Shown piece by piece: positions 25,364 to 33,813 of a stretch of 64,000 bases of DNA. This stretch comes from Sinorhizobium sp. A49. Its GTDB lineage: Bacteria; Pseudomonadota; Alphaproteobacteria; Rhizobiales; Rhizobiaceae. Under the pieces are notes generated by a model. That model was not told the origin of the DNA and ran no database searches. It saw only the letters and a list, made by a program, of their open reading frames with translations. The translations under genes and the position numbers were made by a program. The stretch is from the NCBI RefSeq assembly GCF_002002725.1, contig NZ_MUNW01000062.1, positions 310,001-374,000 of the forward strand, written 5' to 3'. How positions within the stretch are numbered: the stretch's first letter is position 1; each line of letters starts with the position of its first letter.

Positions 25364-26061
25364 CACGCCTTCTGATTCTGCTCTCGATCCTTGCGATCGG
25401 CCTGTTGTTGCTGATCGTCAACCACGACGCCGGCCGCACCTTCGGGCTGGCGAATGACGATTTCGGCCAACTCGTCTCGCTCGGCGCCATCGCCACGCTG
25501 CTCAGCGCCGGCATCTGGCAGAGCCGTCGCCGCTTTGGCGAAGGCGCCCGGCAGGCGGCAATCTGGCTGCTGATCGTGCTCGCGCTCGTCTCGGCCTATG
25601 TCTACCGCTTCGAGCTGCAAGGCTACGGCAACCGGGTGCTCGCCGGTCTGATGCCCGGTCGTGCGACCGTCATCACCGACAGCGAGGGTCGCCAGGAGGT
25701 GGTGCTGCAGAAGATGATCAACGGCCATTTCGAGACCAATGCAACGGTCAACGACCAGGAAATCAACATGCTGGTCGACACCGGCGCCAGCAGTATCGCG
25801 CTCACCTACGAGGATGCCGAGCGCATCGGTCTTGACCCGGCAAATCTGAGTTACACGGTGACCGTCATGACGGCCAACGGCCAGGCGATGGCCGCACCCG
25901 TGCTGCTTTCGCAGGTCGCGATCGGCCCGATCGTGCGCAATGACGTTCGCGCAACGGTCGCTGCCGAAGGCAAGCTCGACCAGAGCCTGCTCGGCATGAG
26001 CTTCCTGTCCACACTAGACTTCCTGCAGATGCGCACCGACGAACTTCGGCTGCGCGACTGA
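25360..26061 (+). CDS. Membrane-anchored retropepsin-like aspartic protease (TIGR02281 family)
   Basis: 233 residues with three N-terminal hydrophobic helices (about 3-20, 38-52 and 65-82), then a clan AA domain containing the catalytic motif INMLVDTGASSIALT at about residues 135-149 and ending in LDQSLLGMSFLSTLDFLQ, the usual flap-proximal signature. Only one Asp-Thr-Gly is present, so it should act as a dimer like retroviral proteases. The domain should be periplasmic. Substrates are unknown. The start overlaps the stop of the DUF1289 gene. Confidence 0.85.
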   Translation: MTRLLILLSILAIGLLLLIVNHDAGRTFGLANDDFGQLVSLGAIATLLSAGIWQSRRRFGEGARQAAIWLLIVLALVSAYVYRFELQGYGNRVLAGLMPGRATVITDSEGRQEVVLQKMINGHFETNATVNDQEINMLVDTGASSIALTYEDAERIGLDPANLSYTVTVMTANGQAMAAPVLLSQVAIGPIVRNDVRATVAAEGKLDQSLLGMSFLSTLDFLQMRTDELRLRD

Positions 26062-26257
26062 GCCGGGAGTTGCGGCAAACGCTTCTTCGTGCATGGTGGC
26101 GATATCGGCGTGCGGGAATGTCCGCAGCCCGCTGCTTAAGGCGCGCCGCGATCTTTCAGATTCGCTTGTTGCGCTTTAAGCTCTTGTTTCTGTGCACGTC
26201 GTTATCGCAAAACCACCGCACACTTTTGCGCGACACGCTTTTGGGGAGAAGCACTTC

Positions 26258-26938
26258 ATGGATTTCATGCGACTGCTGAAGTCGATCGAAGAGCTTCTCT
26301 ATGAACTCGTGTCGTGGCTGCTGTTCTATCCGCTTACGATGTGGCGCACGCTGCGCCAGCCCCAGGCGATGATGCGCTATGCCGACGTGGAACTGACGGA
26401 CGACATCGCGGAGCAATATACCGAAACGCTGAGCCCGCCGCTGTTTCTGCTGATCACGCTGCTGCTGGCCCATGGCGTCGAACTCGGGCTCGTCAATCAG
26501 ACGACACCCTGGTCGCCGCCGGCGCTGCTGGCAAACGATTCCAATCTCCTGATGTTTCGTGCCGTCGCCTTCAGCATTCTGCCGCTGCTGATGGCGGTCA
26601 AGTTGCTGCATCACAAGGGCGCACGATTGACGCGGGACACGCTGCGGGCGCCCTTCTACAGCCAATGCTACATCACGGCGCCGTTCGCGCTTGCGCTCAG
26701 CATCGGCATGCTGCTCTCCCGGACGGCAAGCCAGAAAGCGCTTGCCGCCGGCCTCGCCTTCATCCTTGTCGCGTTCGTCTGGTACGTGATCGTCGAGACA
26801 CGCTGGTTCAAGTCCGACCTCGGCCTGTCGACGGCACAGGCGGCGCTGCGCGTCCTCTGGACCATGGTTCAGGCGCTGGTTGCCATTTTCATGGCAGGCG
26901 CCGCTATCGTGTATGGCACTGGCGGCGCACCGGCCTGA
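26258..26938 (+). CDS. Hypothetical multi-pass membrane protein (permease-like)
   Basis: 226 residues from the ATG at 26258, which follows GGGGAGAA. It starts MDFMRLLKSIEELLYELVSW, then has about five membrane helices (near 70-90, 108-124, 148-164, 172-190 and 203-222). Similar proteins in rhizobia are labelled permease, without experimental support that I know of; a Yip1-like membrane domain is another possibility. No cofactor or catalytic motif is visible. It is flanked by an aspartic-protease gene on the same strand and an exporter operon on the other. Confidence 0.6.
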   Translation: MDFMRLLKSIEELLYELVSWLLFYPLTMWRTLRQPQAMMRYADVELTDDIAEQYTETLSPPLFLLITLLLAHGVELGLVNQTTPWSPPALLANDSNLLMFRAVAFSILPLLMAVKLLHHKGARLTRDTLRAPFYSQCYITAPFALALSIGMLLSRTASQKALAAGLAFILVAFVWYVIVETRWFKSDLGLSTAQAALRVLWTMVQALVAIFMAGAAIVYGTGGAPA

Positions 26939-26975
26939 TTTTCGGCCGGGATTGGCTGGCCCGAACGCGCCTCGG

Positions 26976-27733
26976 TCAGTTCCGCAGCCGATAGCCGGTG
27001 CGGAAAATCCAGGCGAGCACCGAAAGGCAGACCGTCAGGAAGACCAGAATGATCGCGGCGCTGAATACCGGGTTGACGTCGGAGACTTCAAAGAAGCTCC
27101 AGCGGAAACCGCTGATGAGATAGAGAACCGGGTTGAAGTGGCTGACCGCCTGCCAGAACGGCGGCAGCATGTCGATCGAGTAGAAGCTGCCGCCGAGAAA
27201 CACCAGCGGCGGGATGACCAGCATCGGAATCAGGTTCAGCTGCTCGAAGTCCTTGGCCCAGATGCCGATGATGAAGCCGAACAGGCTGAACGATACGGCG
27301 GTCAGCACGAAGAAGAAAATCATCGCCAGGGGATGCGCGATCGAAAGATCGACGAACAGCGAAGCTGTCAGAAGGATGATCGTGCCGATCATCAGGCCCT
27401 TGGTCGCCGCTGCTCCAACATAGCCAAGCACGATCTCGATCATCGACACCGGTGAGGACAGAACCTCGTAGATCGTTCCGGTGAATTTCGGGAAATAGAT
27501 GCCGAAGGAACCGTTGCCGATGCATTGCGTCAGAAGCGTCAGCATGATCAGCCCGGGCGTGATGAAGGCGCCGTAGGAGACGCCGTTGATCTCCTGAATG
27601 CGCGCGCCAATCGCCGCGCCGAAGACGATGAAATAGAGCGAGGTGGAAATGACCGGTGAGACCACGCTCTGCAGCAGCGTGCGCCGCGTGCGGGCCATCT
27701 CGAAAAAGTAGATCGACTTGATCGCTTCGATGT

Positions 27734-27737
<4 letters not shown>
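26976..27737 (-). CDS. ABC-2 type exporter, permease subunit
   Basis: 253 residues with six membrane helices, the normal layout of ABC-2 permeases of the NodJ/YadH group. The motif GKNLEQ-like segment [20 protein letters not shown] and the conserved [19 protein letters not shown] region identify the group. It forms the channel for export of a polysaccharide, drug or lipid-like substrate with the ATPase encoded just upstream, which it overlaps by four bases. Nothing indicates the substrate, and no nodulation genes are nearby, so a Nod-factor role is unlikely. Confidence 0.88.
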
Positions 27738-28660
<923 letters not shown>

Positions 28661-28771
28661 GAAGCTGATCCGGATGCGGGGGGCGAAGTCGGCAGGTCCC
28701 GCCTATATGGGACGATTCACCGCAATTTGCAGCCTACCGGATGGAAAAAACAAGGTGACGGAGTGTCAACG

Positions 28772-29260
28772 TCAGGACAAACGGCCGCTTTCCATGCCTA
28801 TCCGCCCCTCGCCCCCGCCTTGCCGCCCCGATCCAAGCTTCGGCAGGCGATCGTGCAGCACCATGCCGCCAAGCATGGCGATTGCGAAAAGCGCCGTCGC
28901 CGGCAGCCCGAGTGACAGCGATGCAAGTGCCGGACCGGGGCAGAGACCGACCAGACCCCAGCCGACGCCGAAAATCGCCGAGCCGATAATGAGGCGGCGG
29001 TCGATCACGCGGTTCTGTGGCAGATGAAAGGCATCATCCAGCAACGGCCGCTGCATGCGTCGCGTCACGAGGACCCCGAGCGCTGACACGGCGACTGCGC
29101 CGCCAAGCACGAAAGCAAGGCTCGGGTTCCAGTCGCGCGTGATGTCGAGAAAGCCGCGCACCCGAGCCGGATCCAGCATGCCGGAAAGCGACAGGCCAAT
29201 GCCGAAGATGGCGCCGGACGCAAGGGTTGCGCCCAGCCGCAGGAAGGCGCTGCCGCTCAT
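28772..29260 (-). CDS. YeeE/YedE-family sulfur transporter, second half-protein
   Basis: 162 residues with four to five helices. The motif GWGLVGLCPGPALASLSLG, with the membrane-embedded Cys of the YeeE/YedE fold, and the FGIGLSLSGMLDPARVRGFLD stretch are characteristic. Together with the partner encoded just upstream (overlap of four bases) it forms a split version of the long YeeE thiosulfate-type transporter. The open frame goes much further upstream, but the ATG at 29260 starts the domain. Expression is probably controlled by the ArsR-type regulator at the head of the operon. Confidence 0.87.
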   Translation of the reverse strand: MSGSAFLRLGATLASGAIFGIGLSLSGMLDPARVRGFLDITRDWNPSLAFVLGGAVAVSALGVLVTRRMQRPLLDDAFHLPQNRVIDRRLIIGSAIFGVGWGLVGLCPGPALASLSLGLPATALFAIAMLGGMVLHDRLPKLGSGRQGGGEGRIGMESGRLS

Positions 29261-29664
29261 TGGAAGAAACCTTGGAGATAGACAGTGACGACGGCCGCAA
29301 TCATGAAAGTCGCAACCGCTGCGACAGACCGGCGCGAAAGCCGGGCGAGACCCACGACACCGTGACCGCTGGTGCAGCCCGAGCCCATGCGCGAGCCAAA
29401 GCCGACAAGCAGCCCGGCAATCACCAACAGCGGCCAGGAGGACGTGACAGTGACCGTTGGCCAGGTGCCGGCGAAAAGACGGTAGATCACAGGCCCCGAG
29501 ATCAGGCCAACTACGAAAACGAACCCGGTTGCGGCCTGCACACCCTGCAACAGCCTTCCAACAATCCCGCTGATGCCGGCCACGCGACCGTTGGCCACCA
29601 TCAGCATCGCCGCCGAGAGCCCGATCAGCAGGCCTCCGGCAAGCGCACTCCAATATTCATTCAT
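29257..29664 (-). CDS. YeeE/YedE-family sulfur transporter, first half-protein
   Basis: 135 residues with four helices and the family motif GSRMGSGCTSGHGVVGLARL, whose Cys is thought to relay thiosulfate or sulfur in YeeE structures. The start at 29664 (MNEYWSALAGGLLIG) follows the regulator gene with a four-base overlap, and the stop overlaps the next half-protein, so the three genes are tightly coupled. In related bacteria such pairs move reduced sulfur species and go with BigR-type sulfide/persulfide sensors. Confidence 0.87.
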   Translation of the reverse strand: MNEYWSALAGGLLIGLSAAMLMVANGRVAGISGIVGRLLQGVQAATGFVFVVGLISGPVIYRLFAGTWPTVTVTSSWPLLVIAGLLVGFGSRMGSGCTSGHGVVGLARLSRRSVAAVATFMIAAVVTVYLQGFFQ

Positions 29665-29993
29665 TTTTTCGCGCCTTCGCGACAGAAGATCTGACACAGC
29701 GTGCCCACGAGCCGCCCGACCTTATCATGGCTGAGGCGATAGAAAACCTGCTTGGCCTGCCGCCGCGTCGAAACGACGCCGGCATCGCGCAAGACGGTCA
29801 ATTGCTGCGAAAGCGTCGGCTGGCGGATCCCGAGCAACTCTTCCAGTGCCGCCACGGAATGCTCTCCTTCGAGAAGCGTGGTGACGATCAGCAGCCTGTT
29901 GCGGTTGGCAAGCGTGCGCAGGATGAGTGAGACTTCGGTGGCGTGTGCCGTCATGTCGGCACGCACCCCTGGAAATCGCATAACAGTACCCAT
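29661..29993 (-). CDS. ArsR/SmtB-family regulator, BigR-like
   Basis: 110 residues with a winged helix-turn-helix: RTLANRNRLLIVTTLLEGEH, recognition helix RQPTLSQQLTVLRDAG, wing TRRQAKQVFYRL. The sequence is closest in pattern to BigR/SqrR-type sulfide sensors, and its place at the head of a YeeE/YedE operon agrees. In those sensors two cysteines form the redox switch, one after the RLMI segment and one near the C-terminus. Here the first position appears to be Thr (LLIVTT), while the C-terminus has two, LCQIFC. An ATG at 29954 is an alternative start. An inverted repeat lies about 85 bases upstream. Confidence 0.85.
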   Translation of the reverse strand: MGTVMRFPGVRADMTAHATEVSLILRTLANRNRLLIVTTLLEGEHSVAALEELLGIRQPTLSQQLTVLRDAGVVSTRRQAKQVFYRLSHDKVGRLVGTLCQIFCREGAKK

Positions 29994-30075
29994 GCTTTCC
30001 TCCTGTCGTGCCTAGGAGTGAGTGGAGACCCAAAAGAAGCGCCCGGAACAAACCAGGACTCAATCCATGATTGTT

Positions 30076-30099
30076 ATACGAATTAATATATTATCGTAT
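30076..30099. promoter_or_regulatory. Candidate operator of the ArsR/BigR-like regulator
   Basis: ATACGA (30076-30081) and TCGTAT (30094-30099) form a perfect inverted repeat around a 12-base AT-only core. It sits in an AT-rich stretch unlike the surrounding GC-rich DNA, 83 bases upstream of the regulator's start codon. BigR-type proteins bind AT-rich palindromes, so this is a reasonable operator/promoter candidate. The rest of the 299-base gap (29994-30292) shows no gene. Confidence 0.45.
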
Positions 30100-30292
30100 T
30101 ACTTATTCACATGTCAGACGAAACACAAACGCGTTACCACCGCGCGCCGGCGTACTTCAACGCGATCGCGAAAAATCATATAGAGAAAACAGTTCGCTAC
30201 AACGGTGAGCCGTTCGAAAATACCCGCTTGAGTTTTCTTTTGAACGGAAAACAACCATAAGGTCAGGCTAAAATCCCTGACGCGAAAACGCT

Positions 30293-31126
30293 TTACCCGT
30301 AAAGGCTGTAGAGAAACCGCGCCGCAATCAAAATCATGAAGATGCCGAATCCGGTCTCGAGCTGACGCCGGTTCAAGGCGTGGGCGGCGCGCACACCGAG
30401 CGGCGCGACCAGCAATGTGATCGGGATGATCAATGCGACCGCGATCCAGTTGATGAAGCCGGTTGAAAGCGGCGGTAGACCCGGCATGCCCCATCCAGCC
30501 CAGACGTAGCCGAAAAGTCCCGGGATCGAGATCAGCACCCCGACGCCGGCCGAGGTCGCGACCGCCTGATGGATCGGGCGGCCGTAGAGCGTCATGAAGG
30601 TGTTGTTGAGCACACCGCCGCCGATGCCCATGAGCCCTGAGAGGATGCCGATCGCAACGCCGACCAGCCATTTTACCGGATTGCGCGGCAGGTCGGAGCC
30701 AAGTCGCCAGCTTGCACGGTTGAACAGCATGCGAAAGGCGACGGCAAGCGCAATCACCGCAAAGATCAGCCGAAGCGTTCCACTGCTGACAGACGCTGCG
30801 ATGACCGACGCCAGGATCGCGCCGAGCGGCACGGCGATGGTCCAGTTTCGCAACAGCGCCATGTCGACGACGCCCCGTTTGTAGTGCGACAGGAAGGATC
30901 GCACGGAGGTCGGCACGATAATCGCGAGAGACGTTCCGACCGAGAGATGCATGCGAACGGCATCGTCGATACCGAGCAATCCAAACACCTGGTAGAAAAC
31001 GGGGACAAGGATCGCCCCGCCACCAATGCCGAAAAGACCGGCAAGCAGGCCGGCAACCACGCCGGCAGCGGCCAGCGCGAGGGCAAACATCATCAGTTCC
31101 GAAACCGGCGGCACGGCGCACTCCAT
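30293..31126 (-). CDS. TauE/SafE-family sulfite exporter (TSUP)
   Basis: 277 residues and about eight membrane helices with the duplicated family motifs GLLAGLFGIGGGAILVPVFY and GILSGLMGIGGGVLNNTFMT, the hallmark of the TSUP family. Members export sulfite or sulfonate-derived anions. It lies directly upstream of the BigR-like/YeeE operon on the same strand, so a shared role in reduced-sulfur handling is likely, but a 299-base gap with the candidate operator means separate transcription. An internal Met at residue 12 or 13 may be the real start. Confidence 0.88.
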   Translation of the reverse strand: MECAVPPVSELMMFALALAAAGVVAGLLAGLFGIGGGAILVPVFYQVFGLLGIDDAVRMHLSVGTSLAIIVPTSVRSFLSHYKRGVVDMALLRNWTIAVPLGAILASVIAASVSSGTLRLIFAVIALAVAFRMLFNRASWRLGSDLPRNPVKWLVGVAIGILSGLMGIGGGVLNNTFMTLYGRPIHQAVATSAGVGVLISIPGLFGYVWAGWGMPGLPPLSTGFINWIAVALIIPITLLVAPLGVRAAHALNRRQLETGFGIFMILIAARFLYSLYG

Positions 31127-31287
31127 CGTGACGGTGGGAATCCGACGAACAGATGCAATATTGCCGCCGACGCGGCAGTTCTGTCACGAAACGGTGATGC
31201 TTTTCAATCAGTTTGGCGTTGCACGCGGCCAGCCGCCTCGTGATTTGCACGCATCGCCTTAGTTCCGGGGCTTCTTCTCCGGACGTC

Positions 31288-31316
31288 GGCCGGCTCCCCC
31301 GCCGGCCACTTTTTTT
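31288..31316 (+). terminator. Orphan intrinsic terminator on the forward strand
   Basis: GGCCGGC pairs with GCCGGCC across a six-base C-rich loop, followed by ACTTTTTTT. It has a full U-tract only in the forward direction, but no forward-strand gene precedes it for several kilobases; both neighbours are on the reverse strand. It could end an unannotated small RNA transcribed from the 31127-31287 interval. Confidence 0.55.
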
Positions 31317-31347
31317 GCCGGCTCACGACCACAATGCTGCAAGCCCC

Positions 31348-32598
31348 TCAATCGCAGTGACGGTAACCGGTCTTGCGCGTCCTCAGGTCGAAGTGGAAAT
31401 GATCCTTGTGATAGGGATCGCTGCCCGGACCGAGCACCGTGTTGAAGTATTTGCAGCTGTCGGTGCGCACGGCCTTCAACAGCCCCTTCTCGCGAAAGGC
31501 GAAGAAGCCCTTCTTGCGCACGTCGATTTCCTTGCCGTTCTTCAGAACAAACTTGCCGACGTCGATGGCGTTGCCATGCGCGTGCTCGGACATCGGGTTG
31601 CCCCGGCGCGAATTCATGGTCCGGCAGGAGTAACCGCCGAGCGGCTTGATCGTCTTGACGCCGGACCAGTAGCGGTAGCGTGACGATGGCGCCAGTTCGT
31701 ACTTCACCCACTTGGCGAAGGCTTCCGTCACTTCGCAGTTGAGCTTGACCGCGGGCTTGACGTCGATGCCCCCGGACAGGCCACCAAGTTCGATCGGATA
31801 GTCGATGCCGCAGGACGGACCGTTGCTGATCCGCGGGATATCGCGGAACTCGACCCCGAGCTTGCGCAACCGCTGGCGGCAGGCAATTTCCGAGCGCGGC
31901 ATCTGGCCGGTGAACTGCTGTTCCGGCTCCGACAGAGGATTGCGTGCCCGTGGCAGCATCGCAACCTCCTGCGGTTCCTGGGCGCGCTGCATTGCCTTCT
32001 GTCGCTCGAAGGCGCGACGACGCTCAGCCTCTTCGGCGGAAATCTGTTCCGCCGTCAAAGGCGGCAGATCCGGGTCGCCGCCAAGGCTCGCCTGCGCCTC
32101 GTTCAGCGTCTGCGGCGGACTGCCGAGCTGACGGACATTGTCCTCGCCGATGCCGCCCACAACAGGCTGGCTGGCGTTGCCCTCGGCGATCTCGTTGTTC
32201 TGCTCCTCCGCCAGCCCGACCACGGGCTGAACGCCAAGCATTGCATCCATGTTGACGCCTTCGGAAGGAATGGCGGTCGAGCCGGTATTGGCCGGCTTTT
32301 CGCCGGAAAGCGCCTCTTCGCTATCTATCATCGGCAATGCGCGGCGTGTCTGCTGTTGCGTCACGGCCGGCATTGCCGTGCCGCCACCGGTGCTGAAAGT
32401 CGAAACCGGCTCACCGGAAGGATAGGCCGCAACCTCCTGCTCCGGCACTGCGTCGACCGGAACGGGCCTGATCGAGCCTACGCGTTCACCGCCTTCGATC
32501 CGCGCCGAGGGCGTCAGCACATCGGTCGTGCACGCGACAAGCGAGATCGACAGCACGAACGCCGTCAACGGACGATGGAGAGAGGGAACATACACCAT
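31348..32598 (-). CDS. Extensin-family lipoprotein (peptidase M15-like C-terminal domain)
   Basis: 416 residues. A lipoprotein signal ends in SLVAC (Cys about residue 23). A long disordered Pro/Gly/Glu-rich region (about 25-225) is followed by a C-terminal extensin-like domain (about 235-416) with conserved cysteines and the metal-site-like motifs MSEHAHGNAIDVGKF and DPYHKDHFHFDL, which resemble the His/Asp/His zinc ligands of D-Ala-D-Ala carboxypeptidases. A role in cell-wall metabolism in the periplasm is inferred. The N-terminus begins MVYVPSLHRPL. No operon partner is evident. Confidence 0.85.
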   Translation of the reverse strand: MVYVPSLHRPLTAFVLSISLVACTTDVLTPSARIEGGERVGSIRPVPVDAVPEQEVAAYPSGEPVSTFSTGGGTAMPAVTQQQTRRALPMIDSEEALSGEKPANTGSTAIPSEGVNMDAMLGVQPVVGLAEEQNNEIAEGNASQPVVGGIGEDNVRQLGSPPQTLNEAQASLGGDPDLPPLTAEQISAEEAERRRAFERQKAMQRAQEPQEVAMLPRARNPLSEPEQQFTGQMPRSEIACRQRLRKLGVEFRDIPRISNGPSCGIDYPIELGGLSGGIDVKPAVKLNCEVTEAFAKWVKYELAPSSRYRYWSGVKTIKPLGGYSCRTMNSRRGNPMSEHAHGNAIDVGKFVLKNGKEIDVRKKGFFAFREKGLLKAVRTDSCKYFNTVLGPGSDPYHKDHFHFDLRTRKTGYRHCD

Positions 32599-32916
32599 AC
32601 CGATTTGCCGCCTTCATCCAGAACGTATCAACGACATCGCCGCACACAACCAACGTTAAAGCGGTGCAGGCCACCTGTGTCGCAAGCCGGGCACTCCACC
32701 GAAAAAGGCCGATTTGCGATGCATTTTATGCAAACACGGTAAATGAAGCCTTGCGAGCGGCCCCCAACATCCGGCAGGTCCGGAGGCGACGCCTTTCCTG
32801 TCTCATGGCCATAAAGGCCCGTTTACCCACGGGCCGCGAACCTTAAATTGCAGCGTGAAATATGCTGCGCCTCGACGCAATTCACGCCACGGAGAAGACC
32901 AAAAGCGCACCGGCGC
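32599..32916. other. Intergenic region between the extensin-like and Kazal-type genes
   Basis: About 320 bases upstream of the extensin-like lipoprotein gene. It should hold that gene's promoter. Short open frames on both strands have no recognisable product. The right edge is the terminator of the Kazal-type gene. Confidence 0.45.
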
Positions 32917-32951
32917 AAAAAGGCCCGCGCCGATTGCTCCGCGCGGGCCTT
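32917..32951 (-). terminator. Intrinsic terminator of the Kazal-type gene
   Basis: An 11-bp perfect stem (AAGGCCCGCGC with GCGCGGGCCTT), a 10-base loop and a TTTTT tract on the reverse strand, 25 bases after the stop codon at 32976. Confidence 0.8.
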
Positions 32952-32975
32952 GCTGATCGTACGGTTTACGTATGC

Positions 32976-33581
32976 CTAGCGGCACTCACCGGGGTGCACG
33001 ACGCGGAAGCCGGCGCCACCAGCTTCACAGGAGTTCGGGAAGGTCTGAATCCGGTTGCCGCGCTGGCCGCAGACCGGCGCGTATTCGCGGGTGCAGAACT
33101 GGCCCTGCGGCGGACGGTCGTCGTCGCGGCGGCACTCGCCGGGCGCAACGACGCGGAAGCCATCGGCGCGTGCCATGCAGGCATTCGAGAACGTCTGCTG
33201 CTGGCGACCGCGCTGGCCGCACACAGGCGCATATTCCCGCGTGCAGGCTTGCGGCTCGCGCTCGGGCGGACGGTAATCCGGGCGGCACTCGCCGCGATGG
33301 ATCACATTGAAGCCATCGGCCCGCGCCTGGCAGGAATTCGAGAAGGTGCGCATGCGATTGCCGCGCTCGCCGCAAACCGGCGCATATTCCATCGTGCACA
33401 TCGGCGGACGGATCGGCCCCGGGCCAGGCCGCGGTTCATCGACCACGACGGTACAGGCGGACAGAAATCCGAATGCCAAAAGAATAGCCGCCCCCGGCCG
33501 CGTGAAAAGAAGTTTGAGAAGCGCCAAGAATATCCCCTTCAGAGCACCGGTAGCCGCCGACCCGGCGCCATGCCGTATCAT
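32976..33581 (-). CDS. Lipoprotein with three Kazal-type serine protease inhibitor domains
   Basis: 201 residues. After a hydrophobic signal the lipobox is FLSAC (about residue 43). Three repeats of about 45 residues follow, each reading C-T-x-E-Y-A-P-V-C-G, then T-F-x-N-x-C-x-A, then G-F-x-V and G-E-C, i.e. four of the usual Kazal cysteines. Such domains block serine proteases. Anchored in the outer envelope, the protein might protect against self or foreign proteases, which is inference. The repeats are also similar at DNA level (33000-33420), so copy-number change is possible. A long N-terminal leader precedes the signal segment. Confidence 0.82.
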   Translation of the reverse strand: MIRHGAGSAATGALKGIFLALLKLLFTRPGAAILLAFGFLSACTVVVDEPRPGPGPIRPPMCTMEYAPVCGERGNRMRTFSNSCQARADGFNVIHRGECRPDYRPPEREPQACTREYAPVCGQRGRQQQTFSNACMARADGFRVVAPGECRRDDDRPPQGQFCTREYAPVCGQRGNRIQTFPNSCEAGGAGFRVVHPGECR

Positions 33582-33762
33582 TCCGCCCCCGTCCAGCCGT
33601 ATCTAACCCCGCACACGGATTGGTCAAGTCCGCTTCATCCCTGACGCACAGACGGTTGAAGAGGGGCTCAAGGGGGCAACGTGCGCGCGCAGCAAGTGCC
33701 TTCAGCGCCGCATCCGCGCTTCCAATCCCATGGCACGCCTCGGCGAACGCCCGAGATGGAAA

Positions 33763-33790
33763 GGGCCCGCGTGCTTTCGCACGCGGCCCC
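33763..33790 (-). terminator. Intrinsic terminator of the chemotaxis-receptor gene
   Basis: A 12-position stem with one mismatch (left arm 33763-33774, right arm 33779-33790) and a GAAA tetraloop on the reverse strand, followed by TTTCC. It lies 24 bases after the receptor stop codon at 33814. Confidence 0.65.
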
Positions 33791-33813
33791 CTCATCGATT
33801 GTCGGCCGCCGTT

